From Methylobacterium currus (GTDB taxonomy: Bacteria > Pseudomonadota > Alphaproteobacteria > Rhizobiales > Beijerinckiaceae), in assembly GCF_003058325.1 (NCBI RefSeq), contig NZ_CP028843.1, positions 4,089,501-4,153,500 on the forward strand: a stretch of DNA of 64,000 nt, read 5' to 3'. The notes beneath the pieces are model-generated. The model saw nothing but the letters and a program-made list of their open reading frames with translations. It did not search any database and was not told the origin of the DNA. Every line of letters begins with the position of its first letter. Position 1 is the stretch's first letter. Of the stretch, positions 1-8,908 are shown piece by piece. Position numbers and translations under genes: made by a program.

Positions 1-349
1 CCTCGAGCGAGAGGCTGTCGCGGATGGCGGCGCTGATCGCGTCGAGCATGTCGTTGCCGATCTCGAGCAGCAGGACGTCGAACAGGGCCTGCCGGCTCGC
101 GAAGTGAAGGTAGAAGGCGCCGTGCGCAATCCCCGCTTCGGCGGTGATCCGGGCGATGGAGGCCCCCGCATAGCCATGCTGGCCGACGACCCGGCCGGCC
201 GCCTCGATGAGGGCCGCCCGCGTCGCCTCGTTCTTGGCGAGCTGGCGGCGCGTGCTCGGCCGCTTGCGCGCGCCGGAAGCCTTGCCGTCCGGAACCTCCG
301 CCGGACCGTCCTCGGCGACACCCTTCCCGGCACCATGGTCCTCGCTCAC
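1..349 (-). CDS. TetR-family transcriptional regulator (C-terminus off the window)
   Basis: The minus strand reads an N-terminal TetR DNA-binding domain: after a basic leader (about 30 residues), a helix-turn-helix region runs through 'TRAALIEAAGRVV', 'GYAGASIARITAEAGI' and 'GAFYLHFASRQALF', the usual TetR signature. About 116 residues are visible; the ligand-binding half lies beyond base 1. The start is GTG at 349, overlapping the TGA of the upstream acyl-CoA ligase (GTGA), so the regulator is the distal gene of the ligase/transport operon. In-frame ATG codons are absent nearby (the ATG at 334-336 is in another frame). TetR proteins in acyl-CoA operons often sense the CoA ester; the palindrome at 10113-10126 is a candidate target, but that link is inference. 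Confidence 0.85.
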   Translation of the reverse strand, partial: MSEDHGAGKGVAEDGPAEVPDGKASGARKRPSTRRQLAKNEATRAALIEAAGRVVGQHGYAGASIARITAEAGIAHGAFYLHFASRQALFDVLLLEIGNDMLDAISAAIRDSLSLE

Positions 350-1992
350 GCGGGCACGGCCCGCTTGGAGACGACGTCCGCGATCATGCCGCGCAGGGTG
401 TCCTTCTTGATCTTGCCCGAGGCCGTCCGCGGCAACGCCTCGACGATCTCGAGGTGTTCGGGGATCTTCTGCCGGGCGAGGCCGGCCCGCTCCAGGTGCC
501 GCGCCAGCTCGGCCAGGTCCGGTGCGCCGGATTGCGCCGGGACGACGAAGGCGCAGACCGTCTCGACGAGCCGTGGATGCGGCATCGCCACGATGGCGAC
601 CTCCCGCACGCCGGGGTGCCGATGCAGGGCATCCTCGATCTCCTTGGCCGAGATGTTCTCGCCGCCGCGGATGATCAGGTCCTTCTTGCGCCCGGTGACG
701 ACGACGGCCCCCTCCGGCGAGACGAAGCCGATGTCGCCCATCCGGAACCAGCCGTCCGCCGTGAAGGCGGCCTCGGTCTCCCGCGCATCGGCGTAGCCGG
801 CGAACAGCGCCGGGCCGCGGACCTGGAACTCGCCCTCCCGCCCGGGCGCGACGGCTGCGCCCGCCTCGTCGACGACCCGCGTGTCGTAATCCACGATTTT
901 GCCGTCGGACTCGGCCGCGAGGTCCGCCGTCCCGTCCCCGACCCAGCCGAGCGTCACCATCGGGGCCTCGGTCGAGCCGTAGACGCGGCAGGCACGCCCG
1001 TTCGCGAAGCACGCATTAGCGCGCCGCACGAGGCCCGGCGGGACCGCAGCGCCGCCGCAGGCGAAGACCTTGAGCGAGGGCAGGCGGGAGCCCGCACGCT
1101 CCGCCGCCTCCACGAGTTCGGCGAGGAACGGCGTCGCCCCGACCGTGACCGCCGCGCCGTGGCGATCGATGAGGGCGACGGCCTCGTCGCCCTGCCAGCG
1201 CTCCATCAGGACCGTGCCCACGCCGTGGTAGAACGGCATCTCCAGACCCCAGCTGAACCCCGTGATGTGGGTCACGGGCGAGGGCATCAGCGAGACATCG
1301 CCGGGCCGCAGGCCCCAATGGTCGAGGCAGCGCTCCAGCGAGCGCGGCATCGTCTCGTGGGTGTGGAGCACGCCCTTCGCCCGGCCGGTCGTGCCCGACG
1401 TGTACAGGATCATCTTGACGGCCTCGGCCCGCTGCGCCGGCCACGGGACGGCGGCGCCCCCCTCCCGCATCAGGTCGTCGAGCGCGATCTCGCCCGCCCT
1501 GGCCTCGCCGCGCGCGACGATCCGGTGCTTCAGGTCGGGCAGCGACGGGGCGAGGCCGCGCAGCATCGCCGCGTAGTCGAAGTTTCGGAAGCGCTCGGGC
1601 ACGATCATCGCCTTGGCCCGGCAATCGGCGAGCGCCTGCGCGACCTCCGCGCCGCGGTAGATCGGCACGATCGGGACCACCACCACCCCGATCAGCGCGC
1701 AGGCGAGATCGACCGCGACGGCCTCGAGCCAGTTCGGCAGCTGGAAGCCGAGCACGTCGCCGGGGCGCAGACCGAGGCCCCACAGGCCGGCCGCGAGCCG
1801 CTCGGCCCGCACGAGGGCCTCGCCGTAGGTGAGAGCGTCGTCGGCCGTCCGGGCGCAGATCCGGTCCGGCTCGCGGACCGCCCAGTCGCGGGCGTCCTCG
1901 GCGATCGTGCGGGCGCGCCACGCGCCGCTCTCGCGCCAGCGCACGATCTCGCCCTCATCGATCCGCGTCTCCCAGCCCCCGAGATCCTTCAT
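346..1992 (-). CDS. AMP-dependent acyl-CoA synthetase / CoA ligase
   Basis: A 548-residue adenylate-forming enzyme that would activate a carboxylic acid to its CoA thioester through an acyl-AMP. Family motifs are intact and in order: the P-loop-like 'LYTSGTTGRAKGV' near residue 195, 'YGSTEAP' near 340, 'GWFRMGDIG' near 415, the hinge 'GRKKDLIIRGGENI' near 430, and the C-terminal 'PRTASGKIKK' with the catalytic lysine. Length is normal for the family. It sits directly downstream of the Liv-type transporter (28-bp gap to the ATPase gene) and overlaps the TetR gene, so it probably activates the substrate that the transporter brings in. The closest general type is medium-chain or cyclic-acid CoA ligase, but the substrate cannot be read from sequence. 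Confidence 0.93.
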   Translation of the reverse strand: MKDLGGWETRIDEGEIVRWRESGAWRARTIAEDARDWAVREPDRICARTADDALTYGEALVRAERLAAGLWGLGLRPGDVLGFQLPNWLEAVAVDLACALIGVVVVPIVPIYRGAEVAQALADCRAKAMIVPERFRNFDYAAMLRGLAPSLPDLKHRIVARGEARAGEIALDDLMREGGAAVPWPAQRAEAVKMILYTSGTTGRAKGVLHTHETMPRSLERCLDHWGLRPGDVSLMPSPVTHITGFSWGLEMPFYHGVGTVLMERWQGDEAVALIDRHGAAVTVGATPFLAELVEAAERAGSRLPSLKVFACGGAAVPPGLVRRANACFANGRACRVYGSTEAPMVTLGWVGDGTADLAAESDGKIVDYDTRVVDEAGAAVAPGREGEFQVRGPALFAGYADARETEAAFTADGWFRMGDIGFVSPEGAVVVTGRKKDLIIRGGENISAKEIEDALHRHPGVREVAIVAMPHPRLVETVCAFVVPAQSGAPDLAELARHLERAGLARQKIPEHLEIVEALPRTASGKIKKDTLRGMIADVVSKRAVPA

Positions 1993-2020
1993 GGTCCGAG
2001 ATCCTTTATGGTCCTGGTCC

Positions 2021-2761
2021 TTACAGCGCGAGATACTCGCTCTCGAGCTCCGGCCGTGCGTCGAAGGCGGCCCAATCCCCGGAGAACACGATGGTGCCCG
2101 AGTCGATCAGGTAGAGACGGTCGGTGCAGGCGCGGGCAAAGTCGACGTTCTGCTCGGTCACGAGCAGAGCGAGGTTCTCGGCCCGGCGCACCCGCGCGAT
2201 CTCCCGCGCCAAGTCCTCGACGATCAGCGGCGCCAGCCCTTCGGCCGGCTCGTCGAGCAGCAGCAGCTTCGGCCTGGGCACGAGGCCGCGCCCGACCGCC
2301 ACCATCTGCTGCTGCCCGCCCGAGAGCCGCGCGCCGCCCCGGTCCAGGATCGGCTGGAGCAGCGGGAACAAGGCAGCGACCTCGGCGACTTTGCGCGGTA
2401 CGACGCCGGGCCCGCAGGCATGGGCGGCGAGTTCGAGGTTCTCGGCCACCGAGATGTGGCCGAAGATGCGCCGGTCCTCCGGCACCAGCGAAAGGCCGAG
2501 CCGTGCGCGGCGGTGCGTCGGCAGGCCGTCCAGCGGTCGGCCCTCGAACCGGACCGGCCCGACCGTGCGGGGTCCGGCATCGAGCAGCGCCTTGAGGAGC
2601 GTCGACTTGCCGGCTCCGTTGCGTCCGAGCAGGGCCACGCCCTCGCCGGCCCCGACCGCGAGGGAGACGCCGTGTAGGACGTGGCTGTCGCCGTAGAAGG
2701 CGTCCAGCGGACCGACCTCCAGCATCGGCTGCGCGCGATCATCCCATTCGCGTTCAGCCAT
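2021..2761 (-). CDS. livF: Branched-chain-type ABC transporter ATP-binding protein (LivF-like)
   Basis: 246 residues with a full ABC ATPase set: Walker A 'GRNGAGKST', Q-loop region 'LVPEDRRIF', ABC signature 'LSGGQQQM', Walker B 'LLLLDEPAEGL' and the switch histidine position occupied by Q in 'VTEQN', which is normal for LivF. It is the second of two ATPases that power import through the LivH/LivM permeases. Its start overlaps the stop of the LivG-like gene by 8 bases, so the two are translationally coupled. The cargo is probably an acid or amide used by the neighbouring CoA enzymes rather than an amino acid; this is inferred from context. Confidence 0.95.
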   Translation of the reverse strand: MAEREWDDRAQPMLEVGPLDAFYGDSHVLHGVSLAVGAGEGVALLGRNGAGKSTLLKALLDAGPRTVGPVRFEGRPLDGLPTHRRARLGLSLVPEDRRIFGHISVAENLELAAHACGPGVVPRKVAEVAALFPLLQPILDRGGARLSGGQQQMVAVGRGLVPRPKLLLLDEPAEGLAPLIVEDLAREIARVRRAENLALLVTEQNVDFARACTDRLYLIDSGTIVFSGDWAAFDARPELESEYLAL

Positions 2762-3521
2762 GACGCCCGCCCCGGCCGAGATAGATGTCGCGCACGAAGG
2801 CGTTCGCCCGCACCTCGTCGGGCGTGCCCGAGGCGACGATCTCGCCGTAATGCAGCACGCTGATCCGCGTGCCGATCTGGAAGACCACGTCCATGTCGTG
2901 CTCGGTCAGGACGAGGGTGGCGCCGGTCTCCCGGACGATCCGCTCGACGAGCCGGACAGACGCCCTGCGGTCGCCCGATGCCATCCCGGCGGTCGGCTCG
3001 TCGAGGAGGAGCAGGCGCGGCCGCAATGCCAGCATCATGGCGAGCTCCAGGCGCTTCTTGTCGCCGTGGCTGAGGATGGTGGCCGGGGATGCCTCGCGCG
3101 GGTCGAGGCCGAGATCGGCCAGCATGGCGGCCGCCTCGTCGACGGTCTCGAGCCGCGGGCGGACCCGCAAGCTTGGGCGACCGTGGCTGTTCTCAGGCGC
3201 GCGCGCCTCGATCGCCACCACGACGTTCTCGACCGGCGTCATCTCGCCGAAGATCCGCGCCACCTGGAATGACCGTCCGATCCCGGCCCGCACGCGCCGG
3301 AAGCCCGCGAGCGCCGTGACGTCCCGCCCCTCGAACAGGATGCGGCCCGCCATGGCCGGCACCTCGCCGCAAAGCGAGCGGAAGAACGTGGTCTTGCCCG
3401 CTCCGTTGGGGCCGATCACCACGTGGCGCTCGCCGGTCGCGACCTCCATCGACACGTCCTTGAGGATCGTGGTCCGGCCGTATCCGGCAAACAGCCCCTG
3501 GACAGACAGGCTGCTCGTCAT
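2754..3521 (-). CDS. livG: Branched-chain-type ABC transporter ATP-binding protein (LivG-like)
   Basis: 255 residues. Walker A is 'GPNGAGKTTF', the signature is 'LSHGDKKRLE' (the variant typical of the urea/LivG branch), Walker B is 'LLLLDEPTAGM' and the switch region is 'LTEHDMD'. The C-terminal 'RDIYLGRGG' tail is characteristic of LivG and UrtD-type subunits. The start ATG at 3521 overlaps the TGA of the LivM-like permease (ATGA), and the stop overlaps the LivF-like start, so permease and both ATPases are one translational unit. Confidence 0.95.
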   Translation of the reverse strand: MTSSLSVQGLFAGYGRTTILKDVSMEVATGERHVVIGPNGAGKTTFFRSLCGEVPAMAGRILFEGRDVTALAGFRRVRAGIGRSFQVARIFGEMTPVENVVVAIEARAPENSHGRPSLRVRPRLETVDEAAAMLADLGLDPREASPATILSHGDKKRLELAMMLALRPRLLLLDEPTAGMASGDRRASVRLVERIVRETGATLVLTEHDMDVVFQIGTRISVLHYGEIVASGTPDEVRANAFVRDIYLGRGGRHG

Positions 3522-4567
3522 GACGCACCTCCGGCCGGCGCCGCTCTCGTGGCGACGGCGGGCGCGGCCGGCTCTCCCCGCTCTGCCGCGCGCGACCGTG
3601 CCGGGTCCCGGCGGCGCAGCAGCCTCACCGCGACGCCGAGGATACCGCCGGGCACCGCCAGCACGACGCCCAGGAGCAGCCCGCCGGTGATCAGGTCGGA
3701 CGCGCCGGCGAGGCTGCGCGTGCCGTACTCGACGGCGGCGTAGACGAGCGCCCCGACGGCCGGTCCCCAGAACGTCCCGGCCCCGCCCAGGAGCGTGAAC
3801 AGGATCGGCTTCGTCGATTCCGCCCAATGGGCGAGGTCGGGGCTCACGAGCGAGGTGAGCGGCGCTCCGAGGCCCCCGGCGATTCCCGTCGCGGCGCCGG
3901 CGATCGCGAAGGCCTGCAGGCGCCGCCGCCGGACGTCGATGCCGAGGAAGGCCGCGCGCATCGGGTCGAGCCGCACGGCCCGCAGCGAGCGCCCGAGGCG
4001 AGACTGCGTGATCCACCACAGGACGGCCGTCACGAGCGCTGCCGCCACGACCACGAACGCGTAGTAGCGGTCGCCCGGGCCGAGATCGATCGCCCCGAAG
4101 CCGTAGGAGAGCGTGGGGCGCGGGATCCCGGTCAGCCCGTCGTTGCGGCCGAAGAAGCGCGTCTTGGCGATGACGGCGTGGACGAGCTCGCTGAAGGCGA
4201 GGGTGAGGATCGCGAAGTAGACGCCCTCGGTGCGGCGCAAAGCGATGACACCGATCAGGACGGCCAGGACTGCCCCGACGAGCGCGGAGATCAGGAGGAC
4301 GAGCAGGAAGGGCACGGTCGGCGCGTTCAGGAGCAGGAGCGCCGTCGCGTAGGCGCCCGCCGCCGAGAAGGCGGCCTGCCCGAAGGACAGGAGCCCCGCC
4401 GTCGAGAACAGGAAGTTGTAGGAGAGCCCGAGGACGACGTTGATCGCCACGATGCCCGCCATGAAGACGACGCCGCGGTTCACGAAGGCCGGGAGCGCCA
4501 GCGCGCAGCCGACGAGGAGAGCGAGCGTCAGCAGGAAGGCGGGGGCGGGGGAGCGGTCGCGCGTCAT
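3518..4567 (-). CDS. livM: Branched-chain-type ABC transporter permease (LivM-like)
   Basis: 349 residues, very hydrophobic with about nine to ten predicted membrane spans. LivM hallmarks are visible: 'GLSYNFLFSTAGLLSFGQAAF' region near residue 45 (the conserved 'G..SlGha.f' motif) and 'GGAGTFWGPAVGA' near residue 285, the coupling loop for the ATPase. ATG at 4567 overlaps the stop of LivH (ATGA). The C-terminal tail after the last span is Arg/Ala-rich and cytoplasmic. Confidence 0.93.
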   Translation of the reverse strand: MTRDRSPAPAFLLTLALLVGCALALPAFVNRGVVFMAGIVAINVVLGLSYNFLFSTAGLLSFGQAAFSAAGAYATALLLLNAPTVPFLLVLLISALVGAVLAVLIGVIALRRTEGVYFAILTLAFSELVHAVIAKTRFFGRNDGLTGIPRPTLSYGFGAIDLGPGDRYYAFVVVAAALVTAVLWWITQSRLGRSLRAVRLDPMRAAFLGIDVRRRRLQAFAIAGAATGIAGGLGAPLTSLVSPDLAHWAESTKPILFTLLGGAGTFWGPAVGALVYAAVEYGTRSLAGASDLITGGLLLGVVLAVPGGILGVAVRLLRRRDPARSRAAERGEPAAPAVATRAAPAGGAS

Positions 4568-5448
4568 GCCAGCCGCCCGGATCCGAGGAGGCCCTGCGGC
4601 CTGACGAGGAGGAGGACGGCGAGGGCGACGAAGAACAGGATTCCTGGCATGTCGGGGAGGAGGGCCGTCCCGAAGCTGTCGACGAGGCCGAGGAGCAGCG
4701 AGGCCAGGAAGGCGCCACGGATCGAGCCCATCCCCCCGATGATGACGACGCCGAAGGCCTGGATGATGAAGATGCCCGCGAGGTCCGGCGACAGGCTCTG
4801 GTTGGCGACCAGGAACCCGCCCGCGAGCCCCGCGAGGGCGAAGCCGAGCGCGACGGTGGCGGAATAGACGAGCCCGACATTGACGCCGAGCAGCTGCGCC
4901 ATCCAGGGATCCGCCGCGATGGCGCGGATCAGCTTGCCGGCCGCCGTCAGGTTCAGCAGCCATTCGAGCGCGAGATAGACCACGATCCCGGCCGCAATCA
5001 CGAACATCGCGTAGTGCGGCATCACGAGGTCGCCGAGGACCGTGACCTCGAACAAAGCCGCCGGCGGCTGGGCGCTCTGCACGTTGAGTCCCCAGATCAG
5101 CTTCACCGCGCCGTTGCAGACGAGCAGGAGCGCGTAGGTCGCGACGAGCACGTAGGCCCCGTCGACCTGCGCCAGGCGCCGGAACACGGCGCGGTCGACC
5201 ACGAGACCCAGGAGACCGACCACGAGGGCGGCGGCGAGGCTCGCCCCCAGGAAGGCGATGAGGCTCGTCGATCCGACGGCCGCGCTGATCGTGAACGCCA
5301 GGTAGGCGCCGATCATGAAGAAGCCGCCATGCGAGAAATTCAGGACGTGCAGGATCCCGAAGACGAGCGTCAGCCCGGCCGCGACCAGGAACGTCGCCAT
5401 CCCCCAGCCGAGGGCGTTGAAGAGGAGAGAGGGCCAATCGGCGAGCAT
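4564..5448 (-). CDS. livH: Branched-chain-type ABC transporter permease (LivH-like)
   Basis: 294 residues from the chosen start, an integral membrane permease of the LivH family. The N-terminus carries 'GLTLVFGILHVLNFSHGGF', the conserved LivH motif just short of 20 residues, and the C-terminal part carries 'GGMGSIRGAF', the ATPase-contact loop. I chose ATG at 5448 because GACGAGG precedes it by about 6 bases; a GTG 12 codons upstream (5484) is possible but has no ribosome site. Encoded between the periplasmic binding protein and LivM. Confidence 0.93.
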   Translation of the reverse strand: MLADWPSLLFNALGWGMATFLVAAGLTLVFGILHVLNFSHGGFFMIGAYLAFTISAAVGSTSLIAFLGASLAAALVVGLLGLVVDRAVFRRLAQVDGAYVLVATYALLLVCNGAVKLIWGLNVQSAQPPAALFEVTVLGDLVMPHYAMFVIAAGIVVYLALEWLLNLTAAGKLIRAIAADPWMAQLLGVNVGLVYSATVALGFALAGLAGGFLVANQSLSPDLAGIFIIQAFGVVIIGGMGSIRGAFLASLLLGLVDSFGTALLPDMPGILFFVALAVLLLVRPQGLLGSGRLA

Positions 5449-5502
5449 GCGCGCCTCGTCGGTCGAGTGGGGGAGGGGCCGCACGCGGCCCGGTTCGGCG
5501 GG

Positions 5503-6753
5503 TCAGGATGCCGTGCGCAGCGCCATCTTCTGCCCGGGCGTGGCAGGCTCGATCACGGGCGCGCCCGGGATCTGGACGGAGTCCGAGACCTTGAAGCCGA
5601 TATCCGTGCCCGGGGCGGGTTCGATCTGGATGACCTCGAGGTTCTTGATGGCCTGGTTGTCCTCCGCCCGGATCGTCCGCGGTCCGGTCACCGTGTCCCA
5701 GGTCAGGCCCTTGAGGGCCGCGATCACGGCCTTCGTGTCGGTGGAGCCGGCCTTGGCGATCGCGGCGGCGTAGGCCGAGACGGCGGCCTGGGCCTCGCCG
5801 GCCCAGCCCATCGGCATCCTGTTTCCGGTCTTGGCGACGTAGGCCTGATAGAAGTCCTGTGAGAGCTGGGACTTGTTGTTGGCGTAGTACCAGTGGCTGC
5901 CGGTCCAGTGCTTGGGCACCTGATCCTTCAGGGCGTTCGCCACGATGAACTCGTTGGCGGCGTCCATGAGGATGCGGTCGCGGAATAGGCCGTAAGGGCG
6001 CGCCTGCTGAAAGAACGTCGCGGCATCGCCGCCGTAGGTGGCGTTCACGACGCCCTTGGCCGGCGACTTCATCATCTGGGTGATGAAGTTGCGGTAGTCG
6101 CCGCTGCCGTAGGGGACGAGGACGGGAGGAACGATGGTGGGCGTCTTGCCGGTGAGGGCCGGGTAGAACTCGAGCAGCCCGTCGACGAACACGGCCCAGA
6201 CGGTCCGGCCGTATTCGTGGTCCGGGATGATGCCCGTCCAGCTCGTGACCTCGGGATACTTCTCGGCCATGAAACGGGCCTGAGCCCGCATGCGGTAGGT
6301 GCCGTCTCCGACGCGGAAGACGTTGGAGGTGTAGTTCTCGTGGTTGAGCTTCTCGGTCCCGGCCCCGCAGGTGAGATTGATGCCGTTCTCCTGCTGCATC
6401 AGAGGCCCGTAGGCGAGCGCCACGGTCGAGGAGATCGTCCCGAGCTGGAGGTTGTAGCCGAGCCCGAGCAGCTCGCGGGCGACCGTCGTGGCGGCTGCCG
6501 GGTTCGCCTTCTCGTCGCGGAACTCGAGCTGGAGCGGCCGGCCCTTCACGCCGCCCGCCTTGTTGATCATCTCCGCCGCCACCTCGGCTCCGGATTTCAC
6601 GAAGGAGCCGATGAATTCCTGCGGGCCGGAGAGCGGCGTGACCACGCCGATCTTGATCGGCTCGTTCGTCTGGCCGACCACGATGCGTGGGTTGACCGAG
6701 AGCGCGAGCGCCGAGCCGGCGCCCCCGGCGAGCAAGGCGCGACGTGAGATCAT
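5503..6753 (-). CDS. Periplasmic substrate-binding protein of the Liv-type ABC transporter
   Basis: 416 residues. The N-terminus has a twin-arginine-like signal ('ISRRALLAGGAGSALALS') followed by the mature type I periplasmic binding fold, starting 'IKIGVVTPLSGPQEFIG', which is the classic LivJ/amide-binding opening. It should capture the substrate in the periplasm and deliver it to the LivHMGF-like channel encoded immediately downstream. The Tat-type leader is common in alphaproteobacterial members that bind aromatic or acidic compounds. Stop codon lies about 55 bases before the permease ATG. The ligand is not identifiable from sequence. Confidence 0.93.
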   Translation of the reverse strand: MISRRALLAGGAGSALALSVNPRIVVGQTNEPIKIGVVTPLSGPQEFIGSFVKSGAEVAAEMINKAGGVKGRPLQLEFRDEKANPAAATTVARELLGLGYNLQLGTISSTVALAYGPLMQQENGINLTCGAGTEKLNHENYTSNVFRVGDGTYRMRAQARFMAEKYPEVTSWTGIIPDHEYGRTVWAVFVDGLLEFYPALTGKTPTIVPPVLVPYGSGDYRNFITQMMKSPAKGVVNATYGGDAATFFQQARPYGLFRDRILMDAANEFIVANALKDQVPKHWTGSHWYYANNKSQLSQDFYQAYVAKTGNRMPMGWAGEAQAAVSAYAAAIAKAGSTDTKAVIAALKGLTWDTVTGPRTIRAEDNQAIKNLEVIQIEPAPGTDIGFKVSDSVQIPGAPVIEPATPGQKMALRTAS

Positions 6754-6829
6754 CGTTTCCCCCTTTCGTTCGTCTTCGTTGCCGTTCGTCTTGAGACCCC
6801 GGGACGGCTGCCCGGGTCGTTGACCGGCG

Positions 6830-7627
6830 TCAGCGCCCGGTGAAGACGGGCTTGCGCTTCTCCCGGAAGGCGTTCACCGCCTCCTGGTGGTCGGCGGTCA
6901 GGTTCGAGGCGCATTCCCAGGCGACGCCGGCGTCGAAATGCGAGTGGAAGAGAGCCTTGAGGGGAAGGTTGGCCGTCACCTTCGTCCACTTGATCGCCTT
7001 GAGCGGGCCCGAGGCGAGCCGCTCGGCGAGGCCGTAGACCTTGGCGTCGAGCTCGCCCTCGGCCGCGACCCCCGTCACGAGGCCGATCCGCTCGGCCTCG
7101 TGGGCCGTCATCAGGTCGCCGGTGAACAGATAGTGCTTGGCCTTGGCATAGCCGACGAGCTGGGGCCAGATCAGCGCGCCGCCGTCGCCGGCCACGAGCC
7201 CGACCGAGACGTGCGGATCGCCGATCTTCGCCTTCTCCGCCATGATGACGACATCGCACAGGAGTGCGAGCGAGGCGCCCAGGCCGGTGGCGTGCCCGTT
7301 GACGCGGGCGATGACCGGCTTGTCGAGATCGAGCTGGCCGAACACGATCTCCTTGGCCTCGCGCGCCGTCTCCTCGAAATCGGCGGGGCGGTCGATCGAG
7401 CTCTGCATCCAGTCGATGTCCCCGCCGGCGCAGAAGGCCCGCCCCGCCCCGGTGAGCACGATGACGTCGGCCTCGGGATCGCGCCGCGCATCGACGAAGA
7501 CGCGCGACAGCTCGGTGTGCAGCTTCGCGTTGACGGCGTTCAGCTGCTCGGGGCGGTTCAGCGTCAGCGTGAGGATGCGGCCGCGCCGCTCCGCCACGAT
7601 GGTCTCGTAGCCGTCATAGAGTCCCAC
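6830..7627 (-). CDS. Crotonase-superfamily protein lacking the canonical hydratase glutamates
   Basis: 265 residues with a full crotonase fold: CoA-binding/oxyanion-hole segments 'FCAGGDIDWM' (residues 65-74) and 'NGHATGLGAS' (110-119). In classical enoyl-CoA hydratase the two catalytic glutamates follow 'GGGC' and 'GQP'; here these positions are Ser119 ('GLGAS') and His139 ('GDPH'), so water addition by the standard mechanism is unlikely. Members with altered residues do isomerisation, dehalogenation, ring-cleavage or decarboxylation-type chemistry. It lies between the binding protein and the acyl-CoA dehydrogenases, so it most likely acts on a CoA intermediate of the same pathway. Automatic annotation would call it enoyl-CoA hydratase; I would keep it at superfamily level. 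Confidence 0.9.
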   Translation of the reverse strand: MGLYDGYETIVAERRGRILTLTLNRPEQLNAVNAKLHTELSRVFVDARRDPEADVIVLTGAGRAFCAGGDIDWMQSSIDRPADFEETAREAKEIVFGQLDLDKPVIARVNGHATGLGASLALLCDVVIMAEKAKIGDPHVSVGLVAGDGGALIWPQLVGYAKAKHYLFTGDLMTAHEAERIGLVTGVAAEGELDAKVYGLAERLASGPLKAIKWTKVTANLPLKALFHSHFDAGVAWECASNLTADHQEAVNAFREKRKPVFTGR

Positions 7628-7753
7628 GGTCGATCCTCCCGCCTTGTTCTTGTCGTTATACCAACGGCCTAAGATGCTTGCGCGTCAGGCCGAAGATTCA
7701 TCTCGAATTTCCGATGCCAGGCCAGAGTCTTGCATCGGAAAGTCGCGAATGGA

Positions 7754-7782
7754 ACCAAGGGTCGTTTTCAACGACCTTTGGT
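7754..7782. terminator. Stem-loop directly after the acyl-CoA dehydrogenase stop codon
   Basis: Arms 7754-7766 and 7770-7782 form a 13-bp stem with one G-T wobble and a 3-base loop. It abuts the TAA at 7784-7786 of the minus-strand dehydrogenase gene. No T-run follows on the minus strand, so it may act as an mRNA-stabilising or attenuating hairpin rather than a complete intrinsic terminator. The rest of 7628-7783 shows nothing recognisable. Confidence 0.5.
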
Positions 7783-7783
7783 A

Positions 7784-8908
7784 TTACGCCGCTGCGGCGT
7801 CCTGGAACCGGCGCAGGTAGTAGTCGCGATCGCCGTAGAGGCTCTCCGCGACGACGAGCCGCCGGAAGAGATGGCTGACGCGCAGCTCTTCGGTGATGCC
7901 GATGCCGCCATGCAGCTGCACGGCCTCCCGGCTGATCCGGCGGGCCGCACGTGCGCCCACGACCTTGGCGGTCGCGACGGCCCGGCGACGCTCCGCGGGA
8001 TCGCCCGCATCGGCCTCGGCCGCGAGGTCCACGACCGCGCGCGCTTCCTCGAGGGCGATCTGCATGTCGACGGCGCGGTGCTGCAGCACCTGGAACTTGC
8101 CGATCGGCTGCCCGAATTGCCGGCGCGTCTTGAGGTAGGCGACGGTGTCGGTGACCAGGACCTCCATCGCGCCGACAGCCTCCGCCATCGTGAGCAGGGC
8201 GCCGCGCTCCAGCGCCGCGTCGATCGTGGCCTCGGGCTCGGCGACCGGCAGGAGCGCGTCGGCGGGAAGCCTCGCGCCCTCGAAGCGCAGATCGGCCAGG
8301 GCGCGTCCGTCGAGGGAGCGGAACGGCGTCACCGTCACGCCCGGGGCCCCTGGCTCGACGCGAAAGAGAGCGATCCCGGCCTCGATTCGGGCGCTCACCA
8401 GCAGCAGGTCCGCCTGCGCCCCGCCCTCGACGGCGCTCTTCTCCCCGTCGAGCCGCCAGGACGCACCGTCCCGGACCGCGCGGGTCGTCACGACGCTGCG
8501 GTCGAAGCCGCTCGCGGGTTCCGCATGGGCCAGGACGACGATCCGCTCGCCGGCGAGAAGTCCGTTCAGGTCGCCGACGAGGGTGGACGTGCCGGGTTCT
8601 CTGGCGGCCCGCACGAGGAGCGGCGCCGCGACGCCCGCCACGGCGGCGACGGGTTCCGGCAGGTTCGCGGCCCCGATCGTCCGCATGAGAGCCGCCAAGT
8701 CGCCGAGCCCGAGCCCTGAGCCACCCAGCTCCTCCGGCACGGCGATGCTGAACCAGCCGAAGGCCGCCATCTCCCGCCAGGCGTCGCGGTCGAAGCCGGA
8801 CCCCGCGAGGGTCCGGCGGCGGCGTTCGAGCCCGTAGGCCTCCGCCAGCCAGCCGGTCGCGGAGTCCACGAGGGCCTGCCGCAGGTCGTCGTCGGCCGCC
8901 GCGCTCAC
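7784..8908 (-). CDS. Acyl-CoA dehydrogenase (FadE-type partner, 374 aa)
   Basis: Flavin-dependent acyl-CoA dehydrogenase introducing a 2,3-double bond into a CoA thioester, passing electrons to ETF. The three usual domains can be followed: N-terminal helical part with 'GWFSIAVPEELGGSGLG', a middle beta-domain, and a C-terminal helical domain with 'RRQFGQPIGKFQ' and 'QLHGGIGITEE'. The protein is at the short end of the family and its middle domain lacks the strong 'SEP.AGSD' motif, as is common in the second subunit of paired dehydrogenases. Its ATG overlaps the stop of the next dehydrogenase gene by 4 bases, which suggests that the two act as a heteromeric pair. Confidence 0.92.
   Translation of the reverse strand: MSAAADDDLRQALVDSATGWLAEAYGLERRRRTLAGSGFDRDAWREMAAFGWFSIAVPEELGGSGLGLGDLAALMRTIGAANLPEPVAAVAGVAAPLLVRAAREPGTSTLVGDLNGLLAGERIVVLAHAEPASGFDRSVVTTRAVRDGASWRLDGEKSAVEGGAQADLLLVSARIEAGIALFRVEPGAPGVTVTPFRSLDGRALADLRFEGARLPADALLPVAEPEATIDAALERGALLTMAEAVGAMEVLVTDTVAYLKTRRQFGQPIGKFQVLQHRAVDMQIALEEARAVVDLAAEADAGDPAERRRAVATAKVVGARAARRISREAVQLHGGIGITEELRVSHLFRRLVVAESLYGDRDYYLRRFQDAAAA

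Noticed and set aside
454..2595. 713-residue plus-strand frame opposite the acyl-CoA ligase and ATPase genes
   Set aside because: Low-complexity Arg/Ala/Gly/Asp composition and no domains. The minus strand carries complete, motif-bearing genes, so this is a high-GC antisense artefact, as are the similar long frames at 45407-51181 and 33175-36000.
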